From NCBI GenBank assembly GCA_030148485.1, contig JASBTJ010000039.1, forward strand, positions 1-64,000: a stretch of DNA of 64,000 nt, written 5' to 3'. Positions 13,163-25,089 of the stretch are shown here, in pieces. Source of the stretch: Gammaproteobacteria bacterium (GTDB lineage: Bacteria; Pseudomonadota; Gammaproteobacteria; Chromatiales; Chromatiaceae). Every line of letters begins with the position of its first letter. Positions within the stretch are counted from its first letter, which is position 1. A model generated the notes under the pieces. That model was not told where the DNA came from and did not search any database. It was given only the letters and a program-made list of their open reading frames with translations. The translations under genes were made by a program, and so were the position numbers.

Positions 13163-13606
13163 TTACGCCAGATCATGCAGACAGTCCAGCGGCAGGGCGG
13201 GGCGTTCAGTTGCATCCCGAATGCAGCGCAATACCAAGGGTGAGCGCAGTTGTTGCCGCCGAGCATTCAGTTCGGTCTCGGTCAACCAGTGGGTTGCGGT
13301 GATGCCTGCGTCCAGGTCGCGGCCAGGTTGGGGGTCGCCCACGGACCCGGTGAAGGCGAATCGTACGAAGGTCACGCCATTCGGCGCCTCCCAGCGGTAT
13401 ATCCCGACCAGTCCGGTGGGCGTGAACGCCCGGGCCGTCTCTTCGAGCACTTCGCGGGCCGCCGCCTGGAGGATCGATTCGCCGGCCTCCAGATGGCCGG
13501 CCGGCTGGTTGAAGACCTGCCGGCTGTCGATGGTTTCTTCGACCATCAGGTAGCGGCCTGCCCGTTCGATCACGGCGGCAACGGTGACGTGTATCGCTTG
13601 GCTCAT
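13163..13606 (-). CDS. nudJ: Nudix hydrolase, NudJ-type
   Basis: 147 residues from MSQAIHVTVAAVIE (E. coli NudJ has 153). The Nudix box GHLEAGESILQAAAREVLEE fits Gx5Ex7REUxEExGU, with Thr-Ala where Thr-Gly is common. NudJ hydrolyses the thiamine intermediate HMP-pyrophosphate and nucleoside di- and triphosphates. Identification rests on the box, length and position directly before mnmA, as in E. coli. The frame stays open 38 codons upstream into low-complexity Arg/Pro sequence with no ribosome site, so I use the internal ATG. Confidence 0.88.
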   Translation of the reverse strand: MSQAIHVTVAAVIERAGRYLMVEETIDSRQVFNQPAGHLEAGESILQAAAREVLEETARAFTPTGLVGIYRWEAPNGVTFVRFAFTGSVGDPQPGRDLDAGITATHWLTETELNARRQQLRSPLVLRCIRDATERPALPLDCLHDLA

Positions 13607-13700
13607 GGCTGCCCGTGTCCGGTTCTGCCCCCGCCCCGGGGGAAGGCCCCGCGCTGCGGGGACGGCGCCAGGCCGTCGTCGTGAGCACCGGGCAGTGACA

Positions 13701-15932
<2,232 letters not shown>

Positions 15933-15987
15933 TCAAACCGGTTGGTGACGTGTCGGGCGCAGGCGGAAAGCGCCTGCGGAGCGATGC

Positions 15988-15993
15988 ATTATA
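15988..15993 (-). promoter_or_regulatory. -10 box of the icd promoter
   Basis: Minus strand TATAAT in an AT-rich patch within GC-rich sequence, 68 bases before the icd start. The corresponding -35 region is GC-rich and poor, so an activator or extended element may be needed. Confidence 0.5.
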
Positions 15994-16028
15994 AATAATT
16001 TGCCGTGCCGCCGCCGGGCGGCTGGGGA

Positions 16029-16619
16029 TCAGGGGCCCGGACCGGCGAGACCCCGGCCGCGGCGGGCCGGGCGTCGTTGCGCCAGTGCGACGGTTCTGAA
16101 TTCGCCGGGTGCCAGATCCCCAAGATGCCAGTCACCCACGGCGACCCGTACCAGGCGCAGTGTCTGTAGGCCGATGGCCGCGGTCATGCGTCGCACCTGC
16201 CGGTTGCGCCCTTCCTGGATACGGATTTCCAGCCAGCGGTCCGGCACCGATTTGCGAAAGCGTACCGGCGGCGTACGTGGCCAGAATTCCGGGGTGGCGA
16301 TCAGGGATGCCTTGGCCGGACGGGTCGGGCCATCGTTCAACGTCACACCATCGCGCAGGGGCTGTAGATCGCTGTCGGTGGGGGCACCTTCCACCTGCAC
16401 TTGATAGGTTTTCCAGGTGCGCTTGCGGGGGTGGGTGAGCCGGTGGGCCAGGGCACCGTCGTCGGTGAGCAGCAGCAACCCCTCGCTGTCACGGTCAAGT
16501 CGTCCTGCCGGGTAGACCCCTTTGGCGTCGATGTAGTCGGCCAGCGTGGCGCGGCCTTCGCGGTCGTTGAACTGGCTGAGCACCCCGTAGGGCTTGTTGA
16601 ACAGGATCAGGCGGGGCAT
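16029..16619 (-). CDS. rluE: 23S rRNA pseudouridine synthase RluE
   Basis: Makes pseudouridine 2457 of 23S rRNA in E. coli. 196 residues. The RsuA-family catalytic motif is seen as [19 protein letters not shown] (about residues 37-55), with Asp 42 as nucleophile, and the N-terminus [14 protein letters not shown] is typical. There is no S4 domain, which distinguishes RluE from RluB and RluF. The C-terminus is basic (RRPARRGRG). It lies between cspD and icd on the same strand, about 110 bases from each, with the cspD terminator just upstream. Confidence 0.95.
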   Translation of the reverse strand: MPRLILFNKPYGVLSQFNDREGRATLADYIDAKGVYPAGRLDRDSEGLLLLTDDGALAHRLTHPRKRTWKTYQVQVEGAPTDSDLQPLRDGVTLNDGPTRPAKASLIATPEFWPRTPPVRFRKSVPDRWLEIRIQEGRNRQVRRMTAAIGLQTLRLVRVAVGDWHLGDLAPGEFRTVALAQRRPARRGRGLAGPGP

Positions 16620-16706
16620 GAGACGGGCGACAGGAGGCGAAGTGCATCATGTTACGCGCCTGATCCTCTTTTTGCCTGTGACGGTCGGGGTGATGGCTTT
16701 GGGCAA

Positions 16707-16730
16707 CAAAAAGTCCGCCGAGGCGGACTT
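16707..16730 (-). terminator. Rho-independent terminator of the cold-shock gene
   Basis: On the minus strand AAGTCCGCC (16730-16722) pairs with GGCGGACTT (16719-16711), a 9-base perfect stem with a two-base loop, then TTTTTGTTG. It lies 27 bases beyond the stop codon at 16757. Confidence 0.9.
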
Positions 16731-16756
16731 GAGGGGCGCTGCGATGTGGTGCTGGC

Positions 16757-16987
16757 CTAGGCCGGTTCGCACATCGCCTCATCCTCGGCGCTGGTGAGGT
16801 TTTGCGCGTGCAGGCCCTTGGGGCCTTCATGGACCTCGAATTGTACGCGCTGCCATTCTTTCAGGGTCTTGTACCCGTCCATTTCGATAGCGGAAAAATG
16901 TACGAAGATATCGTTTTGCCCGTCGTCCGGCGTGACAAACCCGTATCCCTTAGCGTTGTTGAACCACTTGACTACACCACTGGCCAT
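16757..16987 (-). CDS. cspD: Cold-shock domain protein, CspD-like
   Basis: 76 residues, one cold-shock domain binding single-stranded nucleic acid. RNP1 is seen as AKGYGFVTP (residues 12-20) and RNP2 as DIFVHFS (about 26-32). A CspD-like acidic tail follows the domain (EDEAMCEPA). In E. coli cspD lies divergently beside clpS-clpA, and the same arrangement here supports this paralogue; E. coli CspD is a stationary-phase inhibitor of replication. The long, structured upstream region separates it from clpS. Confidence 0.92.
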   Translation of the reverse strand: MASGVVKWFNNAKGYGFVTPDDGQNDIFVHFSAIEMDGYKTLKEWQRVQFEVHEGPKGLHAQNLTSAEDEAMCEPA

Positions 16988-17049
16988 GCTGCTCCTCCCG
17001 GTCTTTCCAGTTACAACGTCTCGTTCTTCCTGGGATGATTCTTATTAAG

Positions 17050-17205
17050 GTAGCTCTGAACAAATCCCTCCCGGACTTCTCAGCGCACGCTGCGCTGCAA
17101 ACGCGGTTTGCAGCTTGCGTCAAAATCGGCCACTGGCAGTGACCGATTTTGGCGGCACCTCCATGTGCCGCGGCACCGCTGAATTTTTAAGCGGTTCCCT
17201 AAGCG
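17050..17205. repeat. Three-hairpin structured element, possible MITE or mobile repeat
   Basis: Three dense inverted repeats follow one another: GCTGCAAAC/GTTTGCAGC (17094-17102, 17106-17114, 3-base loop); AAAATCGG-C-CACTG/CAGTG-A-CCGATTTT (17122-17135, 17137-17150); and GCGGCAC/GTGCCGC (17152-17158, 17165-17171). The edges GCTCTGAACAAATCC (17052-17066) and the complement of GAATTTTTAAGCGGTTCC (17181-17198) look like weak imperfect terminal repeats. Only one copy is visible here, so mobility is a guess; size and structure fit a MITE or REP-type element. Confidence 0.45.
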
Positions 17206-17325
17206 CGTCGTACCGGGCGCAGGGCTGTCCGCAGGCCGGGTGAACGCGAGGCAGGTCTTGGACCATGCCGAGGATCGAGTATAGCGACTACGTATTTCCG
17301 GTCAAATTGCTCTAAATAACAGTAG

Positions 17326-17354
17326 CTTAACAGTATTTTCTACAATACTTATAT
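17326..17354 (+). promoter_or_regulatory. Candidate clpS-clpA promoter with internal dyad
   Basis: TTAACA (17326-17331), a 17-base spacer and TATATG (17349-17354) form a promoter-like pair about 120 bases before clpS. The spacer is occupied by the inverted repeat AGTATT-N6-AATACT (17331-17348), a possible operator. The -10 box is imperfect. Confidence 0.35.
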
Positions 17355-17473
17355 GGTTGCCGGCACAAGGGGCTACGGCCGATACAGGCTGCCCGCTGGT
17401 ATGATGGGCGCATTGAATTCCTGCCTTGCGGGCCCACGTAATCGGAGCCGGTAGGCCAAAACCGAAGCGAACT

Positions 17474-17794
17474 ATGAGCGATCAAAACGACTCCCAACAT
17501 GATGATGGCCTGCTGTTGGAAGAGGGGCGACCGAAATTAAAAAAGCCGCCTCTCTATAAAGTCATCCTGCTAAACGACGATTACACTCCCATGGAGTTCG
17601 TGGTTCACGTGCTGGAGCACTTTTTCAACATGAACCGCGAGCAGGCGACCCAGGTGATGTTGCACGTACATACCCGCGGCATGGGGGTATGTGGGGTCTT
17701 CACCAAGGATGTCGCTGAAACGAAGGTCGCCCAGGTGAACGACTGTGCCCGGGAAAACCAGCATCCGCTGCTGTGCACCATGGAAGAAGCCTGA
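17474..17794 (+). CDS. clpS: ATP-dependent Clp protease adaptor ClpS
   Basis: 106 residues from MSDQNDSQH. ClpS captures proteins with N-degron residues (Leu, Phe, Trp, Tyr) and delivers them to ClpA. The family signature [20 protein letters not shown] forms the substrate pocket, with the conserved Asn-Asp-Asp and Met; [21 protein letters not shown] follows. A flexible N-terminal extension (residues 1-30) is present as in E. coli. clpA begins 44 bases downstream, so they form an operon. Both transferases that create N-degrons lie nearby (bpt, aat). Confidence 0.97.
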   Translation: MSDQNDSQHDDGLLLEEGRPKLKKPPLYKVILLNDDYTPMEFVVHVLEHFFNMNREQATQVMLHVHTRGMGVCGVFTKDVAETKVAQVNDCARENQHPLLCTMEEA

Positions 17795-17838
17795 GTGGGT
17801 GAGCTGCCGGATCGGCAGAATTTACGGAGTCGCGGTAC

Positions 17839-20103
17839 ATGTTAAGCAAAGAGCTCGAATTTACCCTCAATCAGGCGTTTACCAAGGCGCGCGACAAGCG
17901 CCACGAGTTCATGACCATTGAACATCTGTTGCTCGCCTTGCTGGACAATCCGGCGGCGGCGGAGGTGTTGCGCGCCTGTGGGGCGGATATCGAACGCCTG
18001 CGCCTTGATGTCGACAGTTTCATCGATGAGACCACACCGTTGATTCCAAAGGACGAGAGCCGCGAAACGCAGCCGACGCTGGGTTTCCAGCGGGTATTGC
18101 AGCGCGCCGTGTTCCATGTGCAGTCGTCCGGCAAGAAGGAAGTGACCGGTGCGAACGTCCTGGTGGCGATTTTCAGTGAGCAGGAATCCCAGGCGGTGTA
18201 TTTCCTGGATCAGCAGGATGTCACCCGGCTGGATGTGGTCAATTACATCTCCCACGGCATTTCCAAGATCGCCAGCGACAATGAAGAACCCGGCGGTCAG
18301 CAGTCCGCGGAGAGCGGCGAGGTGGAAGAAGGCGAGCAGCGCAGTGCCAGCGCGCTGGCAACCTATGCGACCAATCTGAATGCATTGGCGTTGGACGGCA
18401 AGATCGATCCACTGATCGGCCGCAAGGAAGAAGTCGAACGGACGGTGCAGATCCTTTGCCGCCGGCGCAAGAACAACCCGTTGCTGGTCGGTGAGGCGGG
18501 GGTCGGCAAGACCGCCATCGCCGAAGGGCTGGCGAAGAAGATCGTCGATGGCGAAGTCCCCGAGGTACTGGCCGACAGCACCATCTACGCGCTGGACCTG
18601 GGTGGACTGGTGGCCGGCACCAAGTACCGGGGTGATTTCGAGAAGCGCCTCAAGGCGGTGTTGGCGCAGCTCAAGCGCGAACCCGAGGCCGTGCTGTTCA
18701 TCGATGAGATCCATACCATCATCGGTGCCGGGGCCGCATCCGGCGGGGTGATGGACGCCTCCAACCTGATCAAGCCGATGCTCGCCAACGGTGAATTGCG
18801 TTGCATCGGATCGACCACCTATCAGGAGTACCGGGGTATCTTCGAGAAGGACCGCGACCTGGCGCGACGTTTCCAGAAGATCGATGTCAACGAGCCTTCG
18901 GTCGAGGAAACCGTGGCGATCCTCAAGGGGCTGAAGACCCGCTTCGAGGAACATCATCAGGTCAAGTATTCGGCCAAGGCGCTGCGCAGCGCGGCCGAAC
19001 TGGCGGCCAAGTACATCAATGACCGGCACATGCCGGACAAGGCCATCGACGTCATCGACGAGGCGGGGGCTGCCATCCAGCTGATGCCGGCATCGCGGCG
19101 CAAGAAATCCGTGGGCGTGACGGATATCGAGCAGATCGTGGCGAAGATCGCCCGGATTCCGCCGCGTAAGGTGAGCCGCGACGATACCGAGGCGCTGAAG
19201 AATCTCACCCGTGATCTGCAGATGGTGGTCTACGGGCAGGATCCGGCCATCGAGGCACTGTCTTCGGCCATCCGCATGAACCGTTCGGGCCTGGGCAATG
19301 AGGGCAAGCCGGTAGGCTCGTTCCTGTTCGCCGGTCCCACCGGGGTGGGCAAGACCGAGGTCACCCGGCAATTGGCGCGGGTGCTCGACATGCAACTGAT
19401 CCGCTTCGACATGTCCGAATACATGGAGCGGCATACGGTGTCGCGCCTGATCGGGGCACCGCCGGGCTATGTCGGTTTCGACCAGGGCGGGCTGCTGACC
19501 GAGGAGATCAACAAGCATCCGCATTCGGTGCTGTTGCTCGACGAGATCGAGAAGGCCCATCCGGACGTGTTCAATCTGTTGCTGCAGGTGATGGATCACG
19601 GCACCTTGACCGACAACAACGGCCGCAAGGCGGACTTCCGTAACGTGATCATCATCATGACCACCAACGCCGGCGCCCAGGACATGCAGCGCCGCTCGCT
19701 GGGTTTCGTCAGTCAGGATCACACCAGCGATGGCATGGAGGCGATCAACAAGTTGTTCACGCCGGAGTTCCGCAACCGCCTGGACAGCATCATCCAGTTT
19801 GCCCCGTTGTCGGCGGAGCACGTCGGTCAGGTGGTGGACAAGTTCCTGTTCGAACTGGAGACCCAGCTGGCGGATCGTCAGGTGCATCTGACCGTGGAGC
19901 CGGATGCGCGTGCCTGGTTGGGCGAGCACGGCTACGACCCGCGCATGGGTGCTCGGCCCATGGCAAGGCTGATCCAGGAGAAGATCAAGAAGCCGCTCGC
20001 CGAACAGCTGCTATTCGGCGATCTGGCCGACGGTGGCGTGATCCGGGTGAGCGTGGAGAACGGGGAACTGGTCTTCGATACCGAATCGGAAACCGTTCAC
20101 TGA
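17839..20103 (+). CDS. clpA: ATP-dependent Clp protease ATP-binding subunit ClpA
   Basis: AAA+ unfoldase partner of ClpP; 754 residues (E. coli 758). The N-domain (1-145) is the ClpS-binding Clp_N repeat pair. The D1 Walker A is [13 protein letters not shown] (about 218-230) with Walker [12 protein letters not shown]; the D2 Walker A is [13 protein letters not shown] (about 500-512) with Walker [14 protein letters not shown]; the C-terminus has the D2-small domain. There is no middle coiled-coil, which separates it from ClpB. No clpP is present in this window. Confidence 0.97.
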   Translation: MLSKELEFTLNQAFTKARDKRHEFMTIEHLLLALLDNPAAAEVLRACGADIERLRLDVDSFIDETTPLIPKDESRETQPTLGFQRVLQRAVFHVQSSGKKEVTGANVLVAIFSEQESQAVYFLDQQDVTRLDVVNYISHGISKIASDNEEPGGQQSAESGEVEEGEQRSASALATYATNLNALALDGKIDPLIGRKEEVERTVQILCRRRKNNPLLVGEAGVGKTAIAEGLAKKIVDGEVPEVLADSTIYALDLGGLVAGTKYRGDFEKRLKAVLAQLKREPEAVLFIDEIHTIIGAGAASGGVMDASNLIKPMLANGELRCIGSTTYQEYRGIFEKDRDLARRFQKIDVNEPSVEETVAILKGLKTRFEEHHQVKYSAKALRSAAELAAKYINDRHMPDKAIDVIDEAGAAIQLMPASRRKKSVGVTDIEQIVAKIARIPPRKVSRDDTEALKNLTRDLQMVVYGQDPAIEALSSAIRMNRSGLGNEGKPVGSFLFAGPTGVGKTEVTRQLARVLDMQLIRFDMSEYMERHTVSRLIGAPPGYVGFDQGGLLTEEINKHPHSVLLLDEIEKAHPDVFNLLLQVMDHGTLTDNNGRKADFRNVIIIMTTNAGAQDMQRRSLGFVSQDHTSDGMEAINKLFTPEFRNRLDSIIQFAPLSAEHVGQVVDKFLFELETQLADRQVHLTVEPDARAWLGEHGYDPRMGARPMARLIQEKIKKPLAEQLLFGDLADGGVIRVSVENGELVFDTESETVH

Positions 20104-20277
20104 CCGATCGGCTTGGGCGGCCACTGACAAGGCCTGAGCCGAACACGTGGTGGGTGATCGCAACCCGGCATGCGGGATGCGATCCGCACGCTACAGCCGG
20201 CTATCGCGTGGCTTTACGACGGGACGGCGGTGGATTCCGGCGCCGCGCTGGCGGTCCGCGACTTTGTCAGCGGTTCC

Positions 20278-20496
20278 TCAGCGCTCGCGGTAGACGATAC
20301 GGCCCTTTGTCAGGTCGTAGGGTGTCAGTTCAACCTTGACCTTGTCGCCGGTCAGAATGCGGATGTAGTACTTACGCATCTTTCCGGAAATATGCGCGGT
20401 CACCACGTGGCCGTTTTCCAGCTCGACGCGGAACATGGTGTTGGGAAGGGTATCCACCACGGTGCCTTCCATCTCGATGACGTCTTCTTTAGACAT
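20278..20496 (-). CDS. infA: Translation initiation factor IF-1
   Basis: 72 residues, the universal length. A single S1/OB-fold domain starting [20 protein letters not shown], with the conserved RNA-binding stretch [20 protein letters not shown]. It binds the 30S A-site during initiation. It converges on clpA (174 bases apart) and lies downstream of aat and bpt on the same strand. E. coli shows the same infA-aat neighbourhood, with a tRNA-Ser gene between clpA and infA; I find no tRNA here. Confidence 0.98.
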   Translation of the reverse strand: MSKEDVIEMEGTVVDTLPNTMFRVELENGHVVTAHISGKMRKYYIRILTGDKVKVELTPYDLTKGRIVYRER

Positions 20497-20588
20497 GCTG
20501 CCTCTGTTTTCCAGCCTGATTCGACCTGGGGGCATCCCCGAATGGCGGCGAAGTATACCACCGGTGGGCGAATGCGCTAACCCGGCGA

Positions 20589-21332
20589 TCAGCGGGCGTG
20601 GGCGGGGGGCAGGTCGTCTTGCGGCCCAAAGGACTGCCAGTGGCCGTCGAGCAGCAGTTCGAGGGGGCGAAAGTCGCCCTTGTAGCGCATCTTCCGGCAG
20701 TCCCGTATCCAATATCCCAAATACAGATGTCGCAGGCCCAGGTCGCGGGCGCGGGCGATCTGGCTGAGGATGGCGAAGTTACCCAGCGAGCGCCCCGCGA
20801 GCGTCGGGTCGAAGAACGTATACACGGCGGAAAGCGCGTCCGGCAACCGGTCGGTCACCGCCACCGCGACCAGCCGGTCCCCCAGGCGGAACTCCAGGAA
20901 TTCGCTGTCGCACCAGTCGGTGATCAGAAAATCCCGGTAGTCCGTTTCGCTGGAGTTGGCCATTTCGCCATCACCATGGCGATGCGCTGTGTACGCCTGA
21001 TACAGGGCGAAATGGCGCGGATCGAAGCGCGCCTCGGTTGGTTGAACGCGAATATCCGCATTGGTCCGCAGGCAGCGTGTGTGTCGCCGACGGGGATGAA
21101 AGCGTGCCGCCGGGACCCGAGCGGATACACAGGCGTGACAGTCGGGACATTGCGGCCGATAGACGTGGCTGCCACTGCGGCGAAAGCCCTGGGTCAGCAG
21201 GGCGCCGTAGCTGGCCGGGTCGAGTCTTGCGTCCGGATCGATGAACAGGCTGCTGGACGCGCGGTCATCCAGATAACCGCAGGGGTGGGGCGGGGACTGG
21301 TAGAGCAGCAACTGCTGCTGGGCGAGGGTCAT
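20589..21332 (-). CDS. bpt: Aspartate/glutamate leucyl-tRNA-protein transferase Bpt
   Basis: 247 residues from [13 protein letters not shown]. Bpt adds leucine to proteins with N-terminal Asp or Glu, feeding them to ClpS-ClpAP. The ATE family is shown by the N-terminal cysteine region ([15 protein letters not shown]), by [19 protein letters not shown], and by the GNAT-like C-terminal half with [20 protein letters not shown]. Length and sequence fit Bpt rather than eukaryotic ATE1. The start overlaps the aat stop by four bases (ATGA), so both transferases are co-translated. E. coli lacks bpt, so this organism has the wider N-degron code. Confidence 0.95.
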   Translation of the reverse strand: MTLAQQQLLLYQSPPHPCGYLDDRASSSLFIDPDARLDPASYGALLTQGFRRSGSHVYRPQCPDCHACVSARVPAARFHPRRRHTRCLRTNADIRVQPTEARFDPRHFALYQAYTAHRHGDGEMANSSETDYRDFLITDWCDSEFLEFRLGDRLVAVAVTDRLPDALSAVYTFFDPTLAGRSLGNFAILSQIARARDLGLRHLYLGYWIRDCRKMRYKGDFRPLELLLDGHWQSFGPQDDLPPAHAR

Positions 21333-22051
21333 CGGGCCGCCTCCAATTCCGTTGTGGCGATCGGCGGGCTCGACCAGTCCGTCGGGGCGGGGCGGGCCAA
21401 CGCCTGGTGAAGTGCGGCAAGAAAGTCCCGTCGTGGCGTCTCCCGTGCGCCCAGGGTGTATAGGTGTTCTGTATAGACCTGGCAGTCGATGAATGCAAAG
21501 CCGGCATGCCGGGTGCGCTCGGCCAGATAGGTCAGCGCGGCCTTGGATGCGTCGCTGGCGCGACTGAACATGGACTCGCCAAAGAATGCACAACCCAGGT
21601 TGAGGCCGTATAGCCCGCCAACGAGTTCGCCGTTGCACCAGGTCTCGATGGAATGCGCGATACCTTGCCGATACAGGGTCTCGTAGGCCTCGATCATCTG
21701 TGGCAGCAGCCAGGTGCCATCGCCGTCGCTGCGCGGCGCCGCGCAGGCGCGGATCACCCGCGAAAAGGCCTGATCGATGGAAACCTGGAAGTGTCCGCGC
21801 CGTAACGTCTTGCGCAGGCTACGGGAGACTTGCAAGCGGTCCGGCGACAACAGCATACGGGGATCCGGAGACCACCAGAGTATCGGTTGGTCCTCGCTGT
21901 ACCAGGGGAACACGCCGGCGCGGTAGGCCTGCAGCAGCCGTGCGGCGGTCAAGTCACCGCCCACCGCCAGCAAGCCGTTGGGATCCTTCTCGGCTTGATC
22001 GGGGTCGGGAAAGGGCGCGTCCGGTGGTGATCCGTCCAGGAGGTAAAGCAT
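21329..22051 (-). CDS. aat: Leucyl/phenylalanyl-tRNA-protein transferase Aat
   Basis: Transfers Leu or Phe from tRNA to proteins with N-terminal Lys or Arg, creating primary N-degrons. 240 residues, as in E. coli (234). Family blocks are the N-terminal FPDPDQAEKDPNGLLAVGGD (about 14-33), ILWWSPDPRMLLSPD (about 57-71), NGELVGGLYGLNLGCAFFGE (about 158-177) and DCQVYTEHLYTLGA. It sits between a FemAB-like acyltransferase gene (start/stop overlap at 22051) and bpt (ATGA overlap), so the three form a tightly coupled minus-strand operon. Confidence 0.96.
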   Translation of the reverse strand: MLYLLDGSPPDAPFPDPDQAEKDPNGLLAVGGDLTAARLLQAYRAGVFPWYSEDQPILWWSPDPRMLLSPDRLQVSRSLRKTLRRGHFQVSIDQAFSRVIRACAAPRSDGDGTWLLPQMIEAYETLYRQGIAHSIETWCNGELVGGLYGLNLGCAFFGESMFSRASDASKAALTYLAERTRHAGFAFIDCQVYTEHLYTLGARETPRRDFLAALHQALARPAPTDWSSPPIATTELEAAR

Positions 22052-23220
22052 CAGGGCGCCACGTGCTTGAACGGGCTGTGGGTGGCCAGTTCTTCCATAT
22101 AGTCGGCCATGCCGCGGGTTTCTCGGTGCAGAAAGTCGTCGATCGCGGAGGCGAATCCAGGGTGCGCGATCCAGTGCGCGGACCAGGTGGACGTCGGTAG
22201 AAAACCGCGGCTGATCTTGTGCTCGCCCTGGGCGCCGGGTTCAAAGCGGCCGAGTCCCCGCTCGATGCAGTAGTCCAGTCCCTGGTAGTAGCAGGCCTCG
22301 AAATGCAGGCTGTTGTATTGCTTCCGGCAGCCCCAATGGCGTCCGTAAAGCCCATCGCTACCCACCAGATTGAAGGCGGCGGCGACCGTCTCACCGTCGT
22401 GATCCGCAAGTACCAGCAACACCGACTCGGGCGCCTGTTCGGCCAGGCTCATGAAGAAGTCCAGGCTCAGCGTGGGCATGCCGCCCTTGCGGTCAAAAGT
22501 GTCTTCGTAGAGTTGGTGGAACAGCACCCATTCAGCCTCGCTGGCTTGATCGCCATGCAGCCGGCGCAAGGTCACGCCCGCCTCTGCGACCCGACGGCGT
22601 TCGCGGCGGACCTGTTTGCGTTTCGCTGAACTGAAATGGCTCAGGTAATCATCGAAGTCGCGGTAGCCCTGGTTCTCCCAATGGAACTGACAGCCGGTGC
22701 GGATCATCAGCCCGGCATCGGCCATCAGGTCTTTCTGCTCGCCCGGGGGGAACAGCCAGTGCAACGACGACACGCCCATTTGCTCGGCCAGACCCCGAGC
22801 CGCCTGCAACAGCGCCCGGTCCGTGCCGGGCGGTGCATCCGGCGCGAGCAACAGCTTGGGGCCGGTGGCGGGTGTATAGGGCGACGCACTCACCAGTTTG
22901 GGGTAATAGGACAAACCCTCGCGGCGATAGGCGTCGGCCCATGCCCAGTCGAGTACGAACTCGCCATAGGAATTGTATTTCAGGTATAGCGGCGTGGCCG
23001 CCACCAGTCGATCGTGCTCGTCGCGCAATAGCAGGTGGCGCGGTAGCCAGCCGAAGGGCTCACCGACGCAGCCGTGTCGTTCCAGCCCGGCCAGAAAGAC
23101 GTGCCGAAGAAAGGGGTAGCGTGTGTCAACCAGCCGATCCCAGGCGGTGGCGGGCACCTGTGTCAGGTCATCACAGATTTCAAGCGTCAGGGGCGAAGGG
23201 GACAAGGCGTCGGTGGTCAT
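22051..23220 (-). CDS. FemAB/GNAT-like acyltransferase (DUF482, COG3146-type)
   Basis: 389 residues. This matches the conserved family annotated as GNAT-family or peptidoglycan biosynthesis protein (DUF482). Characteristic parts are the N-terminal LTQVPATAWDRLVDTRYPFL, the central NQGYRDFDDYLSHFSSAKRK with a basic stretch, LHFEACYYQGLDYCIERGLG near residue 310, and GEHKISRGFLPTSTWSAHWI near 342. The fold is expected to be two GNAT domains as in FemX enzymes that use aminoacyl-tRNA; substrate is unknown. Overlap with aat, itself an aminoacyl-tRNA transferase of related fold, hints at a shared theme, but that is inference. Confidence 0.85.
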   Translation of the reverse strand: MTTDALSPSPLTLEICDDLTQVPATAWDRLVDTRYPFLRHVFLAGLERHGCVGEPFGWLPRHLLLRDEHDRLVAATPLYLKYNSYGEFVLDWAWADAYRREGLSYYPKLVSASPYTPATGPKLLLAPDAPPGTDRALLQAARGLAEQMGVSSLHWLFPPGEQKDLMADAGLMIRTGCQFHWENQGYRDFDDYLSHFSSAKRKQVRRERRRVAEAGVTLRRLHGDQASEAEWVLFHQLYEDTFDRKGGMPTLSLDFFMSLAEQAPESVLLVLADHDGETVAAAFNLVGSDGLYGRHWGCRKQYNSLHFEACYYQGLDYCIERGLGRFEPGAQGEHKISRGFLPTSTWSAHWIAHPGFASAIDDFLHRETRGMADYMEELATHSPFKHVAP

Positions 23221-23332
23221 GGGGAGTGAGCTGTGAAGGTATCAGCCTGGCAGCGGTGGTCAAGAAAAGGCACAAGTTTCCTGAATCCCGACCGCTATCC
23301 TGAGTGCTGACGTGGCCAGTTTGAATTCCGAC

Positions 23333-24004
23333 ATGACCGATGATGTGTTGAACCTCGCCGTAGGTACCCCGCTGCAACTGCAGACCATCGCGCCGCCGGA
23401 TGCCCCGCGCTACCAGGTGCGCACCGTGGGTTATCTGCCGGGCAAGAGCCTGGTGGTGACCACGCCGGAGCCGAAAGGACGTCTGGTGATCCTCCGTGTC
23501 GACCAGCGGTTTCGTGTGCGGATGCTAAGGGGCGAAAGTGTGCTGGGGTTCGAGACCCATGTGCTCGCGGTCAGTAATCTGCCATATCCCCATGTCCATC
23601 TGGCCTATCCGAAGCAGGTCGAATGCATTGTGGTGCGCAACGCGGTGCGGGTCAGTGCCGACGTGCCGGCGGTGACCCGCAACATCAGCAACGGGCCGGA
23701 CGGTGCTGAACAGCGGGTAACGCTGGTCGATCTGTCGATGACCGGTGCAAAGCTGGTGGCGCCCCGGCCGCTGGGCGTGGTGGGGGACATGCTGCACCTG
23801 AGTTTCGAGGTCGACGTGGCCGGCAAGCCGGAAAAGTTGACCTTGCTTGGCGCGATCCGCAACGTCGCAGTGCGGGATCGGCAGCGCGAAGACCTGGGCT
23901 ACAACCACGGCATCCAGTTCGGCACCGTCAACCGTTACCAGCAGGTGCTGCTGCATGGCTGGGTACTGCAGCAAAAAACCTCGCGGGAAGGCGCGCCGGG
24001 CTGA
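23333..24004 (+). CDS. PilZ-domain cyclic di-GMP receptor, YcgR-like flagellar brake family
   Basis: About 223 residues from ATG at 23333; a GTG at 23312 would add seven residues, and neither has a clear ribosome site. The N-terminal YcgR domain (residues 1-100) precedes a PilZ domain with the cyclic di-GMP motifs RNAVR (RxxxR) and DLSMTGAKL (D/NxSxxG), about 25 residues apart. Such proteins bind flagellar motor parts or control cell-surface functions when cyclic di-GMP rises. Two GGDEF enzymes are encoded in this window (6957-7946 and 29240-32332), but there are no flagellar genes. Confidence 0.9.
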   Translation: MTDDVLNLAVGTPLQLQTIAPPDAPRYQVRTVGYLPGKSLVVTTPEPKGRLVILRVDQRFRVRMLRGESVLGFETHVLAVSNLPYPHVHLAYPKQVECIVVRNAVRVSADVPAVTRNISNGPDGAEQRVTLVDLSMTGAKLVAPRPLGVVGDMLHLSFEVDVAGKPEKLTLLGAIRNVAVRDRQREDLGYNHGIQFGTVNRYQQVLLHGWVLQQKTSREGAPG

Positions 24005-24022
24005 GCCGGGCGCCAGCCGTGG

Positions 24023-25054
<1,032 letters not shown>

Positions 25055-25089
25055 CTAAATCAAAGGCCAGGCCAGGTTAAGGAGTGATA

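Larger units (their letters stand above)
16988..17473. other. Divergent cspD-clpS spacer with structured repeat and promoter-like sites
   Basis: 486 bases without a gene. From about 17050 to 17200 it holds three consecutive strong hairpins (separate repeat entry). From 17290 to 17355 it is notably AT-rich and contains a promoter-like pair with an inverted repeat (separate entry). Between 17205 and 17290 I see no further structure. Confidence 0.6.

Noticed and set aside
11966-13243. 425-residue open frame on the plus strand
   Set aside because: Opposite mnmA and nudJ; composition of a shadow frame.
17842-19929. 695-residue open frame on the minus strand
   Set aside because: Antisense shadow of clpA, with no recognisable family.
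20104-20277. Expected tRNA-Ser between clpA and infA, as in E. coli
   Set aside because: No T-loop or cloverleaf on either strand.
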